Part shown: in pieces, positions 51,414 to 59,721 of the stretch | Position numbering within the stretch: position 1 is the stretch's first letter | How the letters are laid out: each line of letters opens with the position of its first letter | NCBI GenBank assembly: GCA_027587225.1 | Contig: JAPDDQ010000011.1 | Span: 62,001 to 126,000 of the forward strand | Direction: 5' to 3' | From: Solirubrobacter taibaiensis | GTDB lineage: Bacteria; Actinomycetota; Thermoleophilia; Solirubrobacterales; Solirubrobacteraceae | Length of the DNA stretch: 64,000 bases | Program-made: the position numbers and the translations under genes | The notes under the pieces: generated by a model | What the model was told of the DNA's origin: nothing | Database searches by the model: none | Seen by the model: only the letters and a program-made list of their open reading frames with translations

Positions 51414-51821
51414 CGTCCGCACGACGCTCGGGCTGACGTACCGCTCCCCGCGCGTGACCGCGTCGAGCCCGTCGATCAGCTCGGGCAGGCCGCCCTCCTT
51501 GAGCACGATCCCGTCCGCGCCCGCGTCGAGCACGCCCTGCAGCTCCGTCGGGTCGGTCGTGGCCGTGAACACGACCACCTTCGTGCCGGCGTCCGAGTCC
51601 GCGAGCCGCCGGATCAGCCCCTCACCGCCGCCCTCGGACGCGAGGTGCAGATCCACCACGGCCACGTCCGGCGTGGTCTCCAGAATCAGTTCCTCCCCGC
51701 CCTCCGCGGTCCCCGCCACGCCCGTCACGGTCCAGCCCCGCTGCTGGAGCACGTCGCGCAAGAAGATGCGCAGTGGCCCATGGTCCTCGACGATCGCCAC
51801 GCTGCGGCCCTCGTTGGTCAT
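51405..51821 (-). CDS. Stand-alone response-regulator receiver domain
   Basis: A 138-residue receiver-only protein. Phosphorylation site Asp in DVAVVDLHLASEGGG; acidic pair in VAIVEDHGPLRIFL; Thr in VVVFTATTDP; Lys in DGIVLKEGG. No output domain follows, although the tail ERYVSPSVVRTSG resembles the linker of NarL-type regulators, so this may be a truncated NarL/FixJ regulator. Start ATG 51821 has TATGAG six bases before it. The kinase is not nearby. It is divergent from DUF4031, with 18 bases between starts. Confidence 0.85.
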   Translation of the reverse strand: MTNEGRSVAIVEDHGPLRIFLRDVLQQRGWTVTGVAGTAEGGEELILETTPDVAVVDLHLASEGGGEGLIRRLADSDAGTKVVVFTATTDPTELQGVLDAGADGIVLKEGGLPELIDGLDAVTRGERYVSPSVVRTSG

Positions 51822-51839
51822 GCGAGTCTCATACCCGCA

Positions 51840-52130
51840 ATGACGGTCCTCATCGACCCCCTCCAGCACTACCCGCACGTCCCGTGGGCGATCAAGGACT
51901 GGTGCCACATGGCCGTCGACGGCTCCTTCGAGGAGCTCCACGCCTTCGCCGCCCAGCTCGGCATCCCCCGCAGTCGCTTCCAGGGCGACCACTACGACCT
52001 TCCACCGTGGGTGCGCGCGCGGGCCGTTGCGTTGGGTGCCGAGGAGGTCCCCACGCGTGAGTTGCTCGTCCGCATGGCGGGCCCGCGGGGCGACCGCGCT
52101 AGGCGCCGCGCGGCGCGCCGGCGGCTCTGA
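51840..52130 (+). CDS. DUF4031 protein
   Basis: A 96-residue protein with the DUF4031 signature: TVLIDPLQHYPHVPWAIKDW then CHMAVDGSFEELHAFAAQLG and QGDHYDLPPWVRARAVALGA. These small proteins are widespread in actinobacteria with no known function. The final 15 residues (RGDRARRRAARRRL) are strongly basic and may be a random read-through into the neighbouring region. It overlaps the 3' end of the pseudogene by 32 bases. Confidence 0.82.
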   Translation: MTVLIDPLQHYPHVPWAIKDWCHMAVDGSFEELHAFAAQLGIPRSRFQGDHYDLPPWVRARAVALGAEEVPTRELLVRMAGPRGDRARRRAARRRL

Positions 52131-52681
52131 GGCGTTGGAAGAACTGCTGCGGGTCTCGAAGGACTTGGGGCTTGGTGGTTCTGAGGACGCGTTCGCCTTT
52201 GGCTTCGAGCCAGGCTTGGCGGTCGAGGTCGTCGCGCTGGTCGAGCGGGGCTTCGTGCCATTCGCGGCTGTCGACTTCGACGAGGAGCCGCACCTCGGGC
52301 CACCACAGGTCGGGGATGAACGTGCTGCCCGGGTACGGCGCGTTGACGAGGGATGGGCGAAGCCGGCGTTGAGGACAAGGTCGTGGCGTACTCGCCGCAC
52401 GCTTTCACCGCCGCAAGCCAGCGGCCTTCCGTGGTGACGTTGCGGTGGCCCACGGCGTAAACACCCCGGTGAAGGGGGTGCAGGTTCCCGCGTCGCACAC
52501 GTACCCTGATCGCCTCGTCGGTCAGGCCGCACGCGCGAAGCTCATCGATCGTCACGACGGCCCACTCGCCCGCGGCGAGGCGAGCGACCGCGCGATCGGT
52601 CAGTTGCCGTTGCTGTGCACCGCTAAGTGACCGAGGACTGGGCACACCGGCACGATCGCGCAGCGGCCACGCGCGGAACAA
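52099..52681 (-). pseudogene. Degraded AbiEi-type/DUF559 endonuclease-like gene
   Basis: The N-terminal part (from TTG 52681) reads VVTIDELRACGLTDEAIRVR and LHPLHRGVYAVGHRNVTTEG, an AbiEi-like antitoxin/HTH domain. After LAAVKACGEYA the frame is lost. A different frame resumes with LVNAPYPGSTFIPDLWWPEV, RLLVEVDSREWH and LEAKGERVLRTTKPQVLRDP, a DUF559 (Vsr/endonuclease-like) domain ending at 52099. The central region expected between the two is missing, and 'AGFAHP' lies in a third frame, so the gene has an internal deletion and at least one frameshift. It is unlikely to be functional. Confidence 0.82.
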
Positions 52682-52691
52682 GACGCGCTCG

Positions 52692-53573
52692 TTACGAAAG
52701 TGCGCCGACTTCGTCGCGGGATGGCGCGGCGCTGCGGGTGGCGCCGGCCGAGGCGATGACCACGCAGAGCACCGCGATCCATTGCGACCAGTGGAGGGAC
52801 TCCGAGAGGAGGATGAGGCCGATCAGCGCGGCCATCGCGGGTTCGAGGCTCATGAGGATGCCGAACACGCGCGCCGGCATCCGGCGGAGCGCTTCCAGGT
52901 CCAGCGTGTACGGGACCACCGACGACAGCAACGCCACGCCGAGGCCCGCGGCCAGGACCCAGGGCTCGAGCAGCGCCGTGCCCGCGTCCGCGACGCCGAA
53001 CGGCACGGCGATCAGAGCGGCGATGACCATGCCCAGGGCGAGGCCGTTGCCTTCGGTGGTGTGCCGGCCCAGCGCCGCGCCGAGGAGGATGTAGAGGCCC
53101 CAGAAGACGCCGGCGGCGAGGGCGAGCAGCACGCCGACGAAGTCGAGGTCGCCGCCGCCCTCCATCAGCAGGACCACACCGCCGGCCGCGAGGACGGCCC
53201 AGGAGGCATCCAGCCAGCGCCTGGACCCGAGCAACGCGACGGCCAGCGGCCCGAGGAACTCGATGGTGACCGCGATCCCCAGCGGCAGCCGGTCGAGGGC
53301 CAGGTAGAAGCACAGGTTCATCAGGCCGAGAATCACGCCGTAGCCGAGCACCACCGGCCACGCGTCGCGATCCACCAGCAACGCCAGCGAAGGCCGCCAC
53401 AGCAGCATCAGCACGGCCGCGGCGAAGAACAGGCGCAGCGCCACGGTCCCGAAGCTCCCCACCTCGTCGAACAGGTGCTTGGCCAGCGCCGAGCCCACCT
53501 GGACGCTGACGATGCCGAGCATCACCAGCGCCGGCGGCGGGATCACGTCGAAGGCCGATCTCGTTCTTACCAC
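52692..53573 (-). CDS. EamA-family drug/metabolite transporter
   Basis: A 293-residue inner-membrane exporter with ten predicted helices in two EamA repeats. Repeat 1: GIVSVQVGSALAKHLFDEVG and LRLFFAAAVLMLLW. Repeat 2: LLALAAGVFWGLYILLG and SVVPYTLDLEALRRMPARVF. The sequence is closest to RhtA-like (threonine/homoserine) exporters in general pattern, but the substrate is unknown. Start GTG 53573 is tentative. A short Gly/Ala/Ser-rich tail follows the last helix. Confidence 0.88.
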   Translation of the reverse strand: MVRTRSAFDVIPPPALVMLGIVSVQVGSALAKHLFDEVGSFGTVALRLFFAAAVLMLLWRPSLALLVDRDAWPVVLGYGVILGLMNLCFYLALDRLPLGIAVTIEFLGPLAVALLGSRRWLDASWAVLAAGGVVLLMEGGGDLDFVGVLLALAAGVFWGLYILLGAALGRHTTEGNGLALGMVIAALIAVPFGVADAGTALLEPWVLAAGLGVALLSSVVPYTLDLEALRRMPARVFGILMSLEPAMAALIGLILLSESLHWSQWIAVLCVVIASAGATRSAAPSRDEVGALS

Positions 53574-53617
53574 TAGAGCGCCACCGAGGGGTAAGGTAGC
53601 GCGGGACGTGCGAAGAG

Positions 53618-53691
53618 AGCCGGAGACGGGATTCGAACCCGTGACCTACCGCTTACAAGGCGGTTGCTCTGGCCAGCTGAGCTACTCCGGC
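53618..53691 (-). tRNA. tRNA-Thr (anticodon TGT)
   Basis: On the minus strand the acceptor arm GCCGGAG/CTCCGGC closes the cloverleaf; D-arm with AGCTCAGCTGGCCAGAGC; anticodon arm ACCGC-CTTGTAA-GCGGT with anticodon TGT; T-arm GGGTTCGAATCCC. CCA is not encoded. A TACACT hexamer (minus strand; AGTGTA at 53702–53707) lies 10 bases upstream and could be the −10. Confidence 0.95.
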
Positions 53692-53749
53692 GGGGTCAAG
53701 GAGTGTAGGGGTCGTCAAGGCGCACCCGGATCCGGCCGATTAAGGGATC

Positions 53750-56023
53750 GTGACCGTTGTCCCTGCCCCAGAGATCGAACGCGGATCGGCGCTGGAGGCG
53801 CTGGTTGACGCGGCTTCCGGGATCCTGGCGGCGGACTCGCTCGACGGCACGCTCGGCCGGATCGCGCACCATCTGCGCGCGCTGTTGCGCTATGACGATC
53901 TGACGGTCTACGAGATCGATGACGCCGCGGGCCTGCTCACGCCGGTGTTCGCGGTCGGCAACTGGGTCGACGAAGTCCTGGGCAACCCGATCCCGCTCGG
54001 GACGGGTGTGACCGGATGGGTGGTCGCCAACCGCTCGACGCGCAACGTGCCGAACACGGTCGAGGAGCCGCTGTGCAACGTCGTGGGCGGCACGCCGGAC
54101 GACCCCGAGGCGTTCGTGTGCGTGCCGCTGCTGGCGCGCGAGCGCGTCGTAGGGGCGCTCAACGTCTATCGCGACGTGAGCAACGGTGACCCGTTCTCCC
54201 GCGAGGAGGTCGAGCTGGTGGAGCGCTTCGCCACGATGGCCGCGCTCGCGTATGACTCGGCCCGTCAACGCGAGACTCTGCGCGACCAGGTGCAGCGCGA
54301 CGCGCTCACGGGGCTGCTGAACCATCGCGCGTGCCATGAGCGGCTGCGCGCGTCACTGGACCTGCGGGACGCGGTGGCCGTCGTGCTGCTCGACCTCGAC
54401 CACTTCAAGGTCATCAACGACACGCTCGGCCACGCCGAGGGCGACCGGGTGCTCCGGGCCTGCGCGGAGCGGCTGCGCTCGGTCGTGCGCGCCGACGACG
54501 TCGTCGGCCGGATGGGCGGCGAGGAGTTCGTGATCATCCTGCCGGGTGCCGACGCGGAGGCCGCCGAGGACTGCGCCGAGCGCGCCCGCGCGGCGATCGC
54601 GGAGCTGACCGTCCGCGGCCGGCCGCTCGCGGCGTCCGCGGGTGTCGCCGCGAGCCCCATCGACGGCAGCGAGGCCGCCGTCCTGCTCGAGAACGCCGAC
54701 TCCGCGCTGTACTTTGCCAAGCGCTCCGGCCGGGGCAAGACCGTGCGCTACAAGCGCGGCGCGATCCGCCCGGAGGCCGAGCAGCGCAACGAGGTCGCGG
54801 AGCTGCTGGCGCGCGGCACGAGCGCGATCGAGATCGTCGTCCAGCCCGTCGTGGAGCTCGCCACGGGGCGCGCCGGCGGCTACGAGGCCCTGACCCGCAT
54901 CCATATCGAGCCGCGCCGCGGCCCGGACGAGTGGTTCGCGCAGGCGCACCGGGTCGGTCTCGGGGACGAGCTCGAAGCGCTTGCCATCCAGGCCGCGCTC
55001 GAGGTCCCGAACCGCCCCGAAGGCACGTTCCTCGCCGTCAACCTCTCACCGCGCGCGCTGTTGTCCGCGCCGGTCCAGACCGCGCTTCCGCAGGACCTTA
55101 CGGGGATCGTCATCGAGCTCACCGAGCACGAGGTATTCGGCCCCGAGGGCGAGCTGGAGACCGCGCTCGCCGAGCTGCGCCGCCGCGGTGCGCTGATCGC
55201 CCTCGACGACGCCGGGGCGGGCTACGCGGGCCTGCAGCAGATGATCCGGATCGCGCCCGACATCCTCAAGCTCGACCGCACGCTGGTCCACGGCGCGCAC
55301 GCCGACGGCTCGCGCCAGGCGCTGCTGGAGGCGCTGATCGGGTTCGCGTCGAGCACCGGCGCCGCGATCTGCGCCGAAGGTGTCGAAGACCTCGACGATC
55401 TGCGCACGCTCGTCGCGCTGGACGTCACCTACGCGCAGGGCTACGGCCTCTGCCGACCAGGGCCCGCGTGGCCGCAGCCGGACCCGGCGGCAGCCGCGGC
55501 GAGCGCGTCGGACATCCGTGCCGGCATGCGCATCTCGAACTCGCCCCAGGGCGCCGGCGCCTTCACCCGCGGGCTCGCCGAGCTCTCCGACGAGCTGTCC
55601 TCGGCCACCACCGTGCTCGATCTCGGGGCGGCCAATGTGCAGGCCGCCGCGCTGCTCGGCGCCGATGAGCTCGCGCTCCTGCTGGTCCTCGGCAACGAGA
55701 TCGAGCTGGTCTCGAAGAACCGCGTGGCGGTCGGCGAGCGCTGGTCGCTCGATGACTTCCCCTCCACGCGCTACGTCCTCGAGCACCGGGTTCCCGGTCA
55801 GGTCGTCGTGGGCGACGAGGCCGGCGACGAAGCCGAGCTCGCCGAGCTCGCGGAGCTCGGCTTGGGCACCGTCCTGCTCGTGCCCGTCATCTGCAACGAC
55901 GAGCCGCTGGCGCTGCTCGAGATCTACCGGATCCGGCCGCAGGCGTTCACCGCGCGCGAGATCGACCGCGCCCGCGTCCTCGCGCACCAGTTCGGCGCGG
56001 CGCTGGACCGCCTGCCTACCTGA
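53750..56023 (+). CDS. GAF–GGDEF–EAL protein, cyclic-di-GMP turnover
   Basis: A 757-residue cytosolic protein. Order: GAF domain (about 20–170, YDDLTVYEIDDAAGLLTPVF), GGDEF domain with GGEEF at 256–260 and I-site RADD at 247–250, EAL domain (about 345–590: YEALTRI, NLSP, ELTEHE, DDAGAGYAGL, KLDRTLV, EGVE, AQGYG) and a second GAF-like domain (about 600–757, EIELVSKNRVAVGERWSLDD). Diguanylate cyclase residues are intact, and the EAL metal ligands are mostly present though DDAGAG differs from the usual DDFGTG. It could be bifunctional or mainly one activity. It converges with the epimerase by eight bases. Confidence 0.94.
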   Translation: MTVVPAPEIERGSALEALVDAASGILAADSLDGTLGRIAHHLRALLRYDDLTVYEIDDAAGLLTPVFAVGNWVDEVLGNPIPLGTGVTGWVVANRSTRNVPNTVEEPLCNVVGGTPDDPEAFVCVPLLARERVVGALNVYRDVSNGDPFSREEVELVERFATMAALAYDSARQRETLRDQVQRDALTGLLNHRACHERLRASLDLRDAVAVVLLDLDHFKVINDTLGHAEGDRVLRACAERLRSVVRADDVVGRMGGEEFVIILPGADAEAAEDCAERARAAIAELTVRGRPLAASAGVAASPIDGSEAAVLLENADSALYFAKRSGRGKTVRYKRGAIRPEAEQRNEVAELLARGTSAIEIVVQPVVELATGRAGGYEALTRIHIEPRRGPDEWFAQAHRVGLGDELEALAIQAALEVPNRPEGTFLAVNLSPRALLSAPVQTALPQDLTGIVIELTEHEVFGPEGELETALAELRRRGALIALDDAGAGYAGLQQMIRIAPDILKLDRTLVHGAHADGSRQALLEALIGFASSTGAAICAEGVEDLDDLRTLVALDVTYAQGYGLCRPGPAWPQPDPAAAAASASDIRAGMRISNSPQGAGAFTRGLAELSDELSSATTVLDLGAANVQAAALLGADELALLLVLGNEIELVSKNRVAVGERWSLDDFPSTRYVLEHRVPGQVVVGDEAGDEAELAELAELGLGTVLLVPVICNDEPLALLEIYRIRPQAFTAREIDRARVLAHQFGAALDRLPT

Positions 56024-56903
56024 AGCTCTCGAGCGTGTCCCGCAGGGTCTGCTCGAGCGGGATCTCGGGCTGCCAGCCCGTGGCGGCGCGCAGGCGGTCG
56101 TTGGCGCCGCGGATCTCCATGACCTCGTGGGCCCGGAGCTTGCTGGGATCGATCTCGGTCTCGACGGGCACGCCCGCGACCGCGCTGAGCCCCGCGATCA
56201 GCTCACGCGCGGAGCGGCTGACGCCCGAGCAGACGTTGTAGACGCCCGGTTCACCGCGGGCAGCGAGCAGCCGGTACGCGCGGACGACGTCGCGCACGTC
56301 GGTGAAGTCCCGGCGCGTGTCGAGGTTGCCGGTGCCGATCCGGATCACATCCCGGCCCTCATCGAGGCCGCGCGCGATCTGCGTGGCGAAGTTCGCGATG
56401 GCGTAGATCGGCTTCTGGCCGGGCCCGGAGTGGTTGAACGCGCGGGCGTGGATCACGCGCAGCCCGTGGGCGTCGGCGTAGAAGCGCGCGACCAGCCCGG
56501 AGGACGCCTTGGAGACCGCGTACGGGTTCTGGGGCCGCAGCGCCGCGTCCTCGGTCGTCGGCACGGCCTCGGGCGGCCCGTACTCCTCGCCTGACCCGAC
56601 CGAGACGACCACCGCTTCGGGCGCTTCGTGGCGCACGGCCTCGAGCACATTCGCGGTCAGCGCCACATTGTTGGCCAGCGTCCCGAGCGGGTCCGCCCAC
56701 GACTCGCCCACGTGGGCCCGCGCCGCAAGGTGGTAGACGACGTCGGGCTTCGCCTCGGCGATCAGCCTGCGCGCGACGGCGGGATCGGAGAGATTGGCCT
56801 CAGACGAGGGTGGGGCGGTGACGACGGTGTCTCCGCCGGCCTCGCAGGCCGCGACCAAGTACGGCCCCGAGAAGCCGGTCGCTCCAGTGATGAAGACGCG
56901 CAC
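56016..56903 (-). CDS. NAD-dependent epimerase/dehydratase (GDP-6-deoxymannose reductase-like)
   Basis: A 295-residue extended SDR. Nucleotide loop GATGFSGPYLVAAC; VVYHLAARAHVGESWADPLG; catalytic Ser/Tyr-x3-Lys with SVGSGEEYGP and YAVSKAS; and RDFTDVRDVVRAYRLL. This pattern matches nucleotide-sugar enzymes such as GDP-6-deoxy-D-lyxo-4-hexulose reductase or GDP-mannose dehydratase. It would contribute a sugar to the envelope or a glycolipid, but no other sugar genes adjoin. GTG 56903 directly follows the previous gene's stop on the minus strand. Confidence 0.88.
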   Translation of the reverse strand: MRVFITGATGFSGPYLVAACEAGGDTVVTAPPSSEANLSDPAVARRLIAEAKPDVVYHLAARAHVGESWADPLGTLANNVALTANVLEAVRHEAPEAVVVSVGSGEEYGPPEAVPTTEDAALRPQNPYAVSKASSGLVARFYADAHGLRVIHARAFNHSGPGQKPIYAIANFATQIARGLDEGRDVIRIGTGNLDTRRDFTDVRDVVRAYRLLAARGEPGVYNVCSGVSRSARELIAGLSAVAGVPVETEIDPSKLRAHEVMEIRGANDRLRAATGWQPEIPLEQTLRDTLESFR

Positions 56904-57434
56904 CTAGTTGAGGGACACGACGTACTCGGCGGAACCGTGGCCGTTGGACGCGGCAGCGGCCGGGTCGATCGGCTGCGGCTCGGAGTCAGGCGGGTTCAGG
57001 CGCCGCTCGAGCTCGCCCAGCACGGTGCCGAACAGCAGGTGCCGCCACGTGGCCTGCGCGAACGCGCGGCCCGAGCCCCACAGCTGCGGGAACTCCGCGG
57101 CCGCCGGGTGCACGCGCGACAGCGCGGCCGTGCCCGGCCAGGTGGCCAGATGCTCGGCCAGGCCGGCCAACGGGCCGCGCAGGGGCCCCGGCACGGGGAT
57201 GCCACGCGAGGCGTTCGCGTACGCCGCGCCGAACAGCGCGCCGTTGGCGATGTGCATCGCGAGACCGACGGGATAGGCGGCGCGGCCGCTGGTGACGAAG
57301 CGTCCGAGCAGCTCGACGTCGTCGTACTCGCAGTTGAAGACGCGCTGGTCGAGGGGCTGCTGCGCGGCCCACACGGCCGCGGCGGCGGCGCCGGCAAGAG
57401 CGCCTCGGAGGGTGCGGGTGCGATCGACGGCCAT
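56904..57434 (-). CDS. Conserved protein of unknown function, divergent from PlsC–GpsA
   Basis: A 176-residue protein with weak hydrophobic N-terminus (LRGALAGAAAAAVWAAQQPL) and a middle containing GLAMHIANGALFGAAYANAS, which may be membrane-associated. Start ATG 57434 is chosen because TACAGT lies exactly seven bases upstream. Its ATG overlaps, on the opposite strand, an in-frame ATG of the PlsC–GpsA frame. It is followed directly by the epimerase gene, so they are likely co-transcribed. Confidence 0.68.
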   Translation of the reverse strand: MAVDRTRTLRGALAGAAAAAVWAAQQPLDQRVFNCEYDDVELLGRFVTSGRAAYPVGLAMHIANGALFGAAYANASRGIPVPGPLRGPLAGLAEHLATWPGTAALSRVHPAAAEFPQLWGSGRAFAQATWRHLLFGTVLGELERRLNPPDSEPQPIDPAAAASNGHGSAEYVVSLN

Positions 57435-57441
57435 GACTTCG

Positions 57442-57447
57442 ACTGTA
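57442..57447 (-). promoter_or_regulatory. −10 hexamer TACAGT, leaderless promoter of the 56904–57434 gene
   Basis: On the minus strand TACAGT ends seven bases before the ATG at 57434. It lies inside the region just before the start of plsC–gpsA. Confidence 0.55.
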
Positions 57448-57465
57448 ACGCGCCCGGAGGGCGTG

Positions 57466-59163
57466 GTGTACGAAATCGGCGAGGAGGTCGGACCCCAACC
57501 TATGGCCACACTGGAACACGCGCACGCCCGCGCCCGCACCAAGGGCGTCAACCCCATCGTCTACTGGCTCATGCGTGCGTGGGTGCAGCCGTTCGCGCAC
57601 GTCTACTGGCGGCTGAGCCGGATCGGGCGCGAGCACGTCCCCACCGAGGGACCGGTGATCTTCGTGTGCAACCACCGGTCGTTCATCGACCCGTTCATCA
57701 TCGGGCTCTGCAACCGGCGGCCCGTGTACTACGTGGCCAAGGAAGAGCTGTTCAAGAACAAGTACCTGGGCTGGTTCCTGAATAGCCTCGGTGCCTTCCC
57801 GGTCCGGAGAGGCGCAGCCGACGGCGACATGATCGAGACCGCCAAGGCCATCCTCAAGCGCGGCGACCCGGTCCTGATCTTCCCGGAGGGCACCCGCACC
57901 CGCCCGGGCGCGCTGGGCAAGCCCAAGCGCGGCGTCGGCCGGCTCGCGCTGGAGACGGGCGCGACCGTCGTCCCCGTCGCCATCAAGGGCACCGAGGACA
58001 TCCGCAAGGGCTTCCGCATCCGCCCGCGCAAGGTGCGCGTGCGAATCGGCGCGCCGCTGAACTTCCCGCAGGTGGAGTCCGCCACCGGCCCGCTCGCCGC
58101 GGCCGTCACCGACCGCATCTGGCCGAACGTGATGCTCCAGTGGGAGTGGCTGGGCGGCCTGCCGCCGCTCCGGCGCGCCGCGGTCATCGGCGGCGGCTCG
58201 TGGGGCACCGCGATCGCGGTCATGCTCGCCCGCGCCGGCATCGAGGTCGACCTCGGCTGCCGCACCCAGGCGCAGGCCGACCTGATCGACGCCGCGCGCG
58301 AAAACGACCGCTACCTCCCGGGCGTCACGCTGTCGGACCGGATCCACGCCGTCAAAGCCGCCGACCTCGAGCTCGGCCGCCACGACCTGGTCGCGTTCGC
58401 CGTGCCCGCGGCGGAGCTCCCGCAGGTGCTCGCCGCGCATGCGCCCAAGCTGCCGCCCCGTGCAGGCGTGCTCGTCCTCAGCAAGGGCCTCGTGCCGCCG
58501 CTCGGCACGCTCCCGTCCGCCTTCGTCTCCGAGCGCACGACATCGTGGGCCGTCGGCGTCCTCGGCGGGCCCGCGCACGCCGCCGACGCCCTGAGCGACG
58601 GCGCCAGCCTCGTCCTCGCCACGCACGATGAAAGCTTCCGGCGCCAGGTCTCGGGCGCGCTGTCCGCCGCCGGCCTGCAGGTCACGCACACCACGGACGT
58701 GGTCGGCGTGGAGCTCGCGGGCTGCGCCAAGAACGCCGCCGCGCTGGCCGCCGCGGCCGCGCCCGGCCCGAACGCGGCCGGCGCCGCGGCCGGCAAGGTG
58801 TTCGCCGAGGTCGCGGAGTTCGCGCGCGGCTACGGCTCGCACCCCGAGACGTTCGCCGGCCTGGCCGGAACCGGGGACCTCGTGGCCACGGTGCTCTCGG
58901 AGGGCTCGCGCAACCGCCGGGCCGGTGAGCTCCTCGCGCAGGGCGTGCCGGCGAGCGAGATCGGCGCGACCATCGGGCAGACCGCCGAGGCGGTCAACAC
59001 GGTCCCGCTGCTCGCCGCCCGGCTCAAGGAGGCCGGCGTCGACGCGCCCGTGCTGCGCAGCCTCGCGGGCATGATCGAGGGCAACGTGGAGCCCGATCGC
59101 TGGCGGGCGTCGCTGACCGCTCCGAAAAAGGCGAAGAAGGCGCAGAGCGCTAAGGCCGCGTAG
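57466..59163 (+). CDS. Fused 1-acylglycerol-3-phosphate acyltransferase (PlsC) and glycerol-3-phosphate dehydrogenase (GpsA)
   Basis: A 565-residue two-domain protein. The first domain is PlsC-like: NHRSFIDPF (HX4D, His about 70), FPVRRGAADGDMIE, FPEGTRTRPGALGKPKRGVG. At about residue 238, directly after a short linker, GpsA begins: VIGGGSWGTAIAVMLARAGI (NAD loop), LVLSKGLVP, GVLGGPAHAADAL, GCAKNAAALAAAAAPG, GLAGTGDLVATVLSEGSRNR, EAVNTVPLLAARLKE. Both have intact key residues. It would make glycerol-3-phosphate and acylate lysophosphatidate in one polypeptide. GTG 57466 is chosen with GGAGG five bases upstream; ATG 57433 and ATG 57502 are alternatives. A basic AKK tail ends it. Confidence 0.9.
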   Translation: MYEIGEEVGPQPMATLEHAHARARTKGVNPIVYWLMRAWVQPFAHVYWRLSRIGREHVPTEGPVIFVCNHRSFIDPFIIGLCNRRPVYYVAKEELFKNKYLGWFLNSLGAFPVRRGAADGDMIETAKAILKRGDPVLIFPEGTRTRPGALGKPKRGVGRLALETGATVVPVAIKGTEDIRKGFRIRPRKVRVRIGAPLNFPQVESATGPLAAAVTDRIWPNVMLQWEWLGGLPPLRRAAVIGGGSWGTAIAVMLARAGIEVDLGCRTQAQADLIDAARENDRYLPGVTLSDRIHAVKAADLELGRHDLVAFAVPAAELPQVLAAHAPKLPPRAGVLVLSKGLVPPLGTLPSAFVSERTTSWAVGVLGGPAHAADALSDGASLVLATHDESFRRQVSGALSAAGLQVTHTTDVVGVELAGCAKNAAALAAAAAPGPNAAGAAAGKVFAEVAEFARGYGSHPETFAGLAGTGDLVATVLSEGSRNRRAGELLAQGVPASEIGATIGQTAEAVNTVPLLAARLKEAGVDAPVLRSLAGMIEGNVEPDRWRASLTAPKKAKKAQSAKAA

Positions 59164-59166
59164 TGT
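59161..59166 (+). promoter_or_regulatory. Candidate −10 hexamer TAGTGT of the first ECF sigma gene
   Basis: TAGTGT includes the plsC–gpsA stop codon and ends nine bases before the ATG at 59176. Confidence 0.45.
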
Positions 59167-59175
59167 CCGGTGTGA

Positions 59176-59721
59176 ATGGCGACAGCTCCGGACAAGGCCA
59201 AGCTCGACGCCGACTTCAGCGAGCTCTACAAAGCGCACCTGAAAGACGTGTACTCGTACGCGTACTACCGCGTGGGCAATCACCACGACGCGGAGGACCT
59301 GACCGAGCAGACGTTCCTGCAGGCCTACCGGCACTTCGCGCGCGCGCAGGAGGAGTCCAAGGGCCGCCCGCTGCGGCCGTGGCTGATCCGGATCGCGCAC
59401 AACCTGGCCGCGAACTACTACCGGGACCGGTCGCGTCGGCCGCAGACGAACATCGACGACGCGGGGGCGCTGAGCACCCCGCACACCACCGAGGGCCTGG
59501 TGCAGGACCGCGACGACCTGGCACGGATCCTGCGCGGCGTCCAGCAGCTGCCGGACGACCGCCGCGAGGCGCTGATCATGCGCTTCGCGCTGGGGATGGA
59601 CAACAAGGAGATCGCGCGGGCGCTCGACCGCACCGACGGCGCGACCAAGGTGTTGATCCATCGAGCCATCCGGCAACTCGAGGACATCGTCCAGGCCGAC
59701 GCCAACGGCGGAAGTGACTGA
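59176..59721 (+). CDS. ECF sigma factor
   Basis: A 181-residue ECF sigma factor. Region 2: FSELYKAHLKDVYSYAYYRV, NHHDAEDLTEQTFLQAYRHF, WLIRIAHNLAANYYRDRSRR. Region 4: LPDDRREALIMRFALGMDNK then EIARALDRTDGATKVLIHRA. It is not paired with a clear ZAS anti-sigma; the next gene has a single membrane helix and may be the regulator. Stimulus unknown. It is upstream of a second ECF module, so two sigma cascades are adjacent. Confidence 0.93.
   Translation: MATAPDKAKLDADFSELYKAHLKDVYSYAYYRVGNHHDAEDLTEQTFLQAYRHFARAQEESKGRPLRPWLIRIAHNLAANYYRDRSRRPQTNIDDAGALSTPHTTEGLVQDRDDLARILRGVQQLPDDRREALIMRFALGMDNKEIARALDRTDGATKVLIHRAIRQLEDIVQADANGGSD

Noticed and set aside
51405..52532. Single long minus-strand gene joining the receiver domain and the DUF559 region
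   Set aside because: The frame is open by chance; the receiver starts at ATG 51821, and the upstream part is out of frame with both conserved DUF559 segments.
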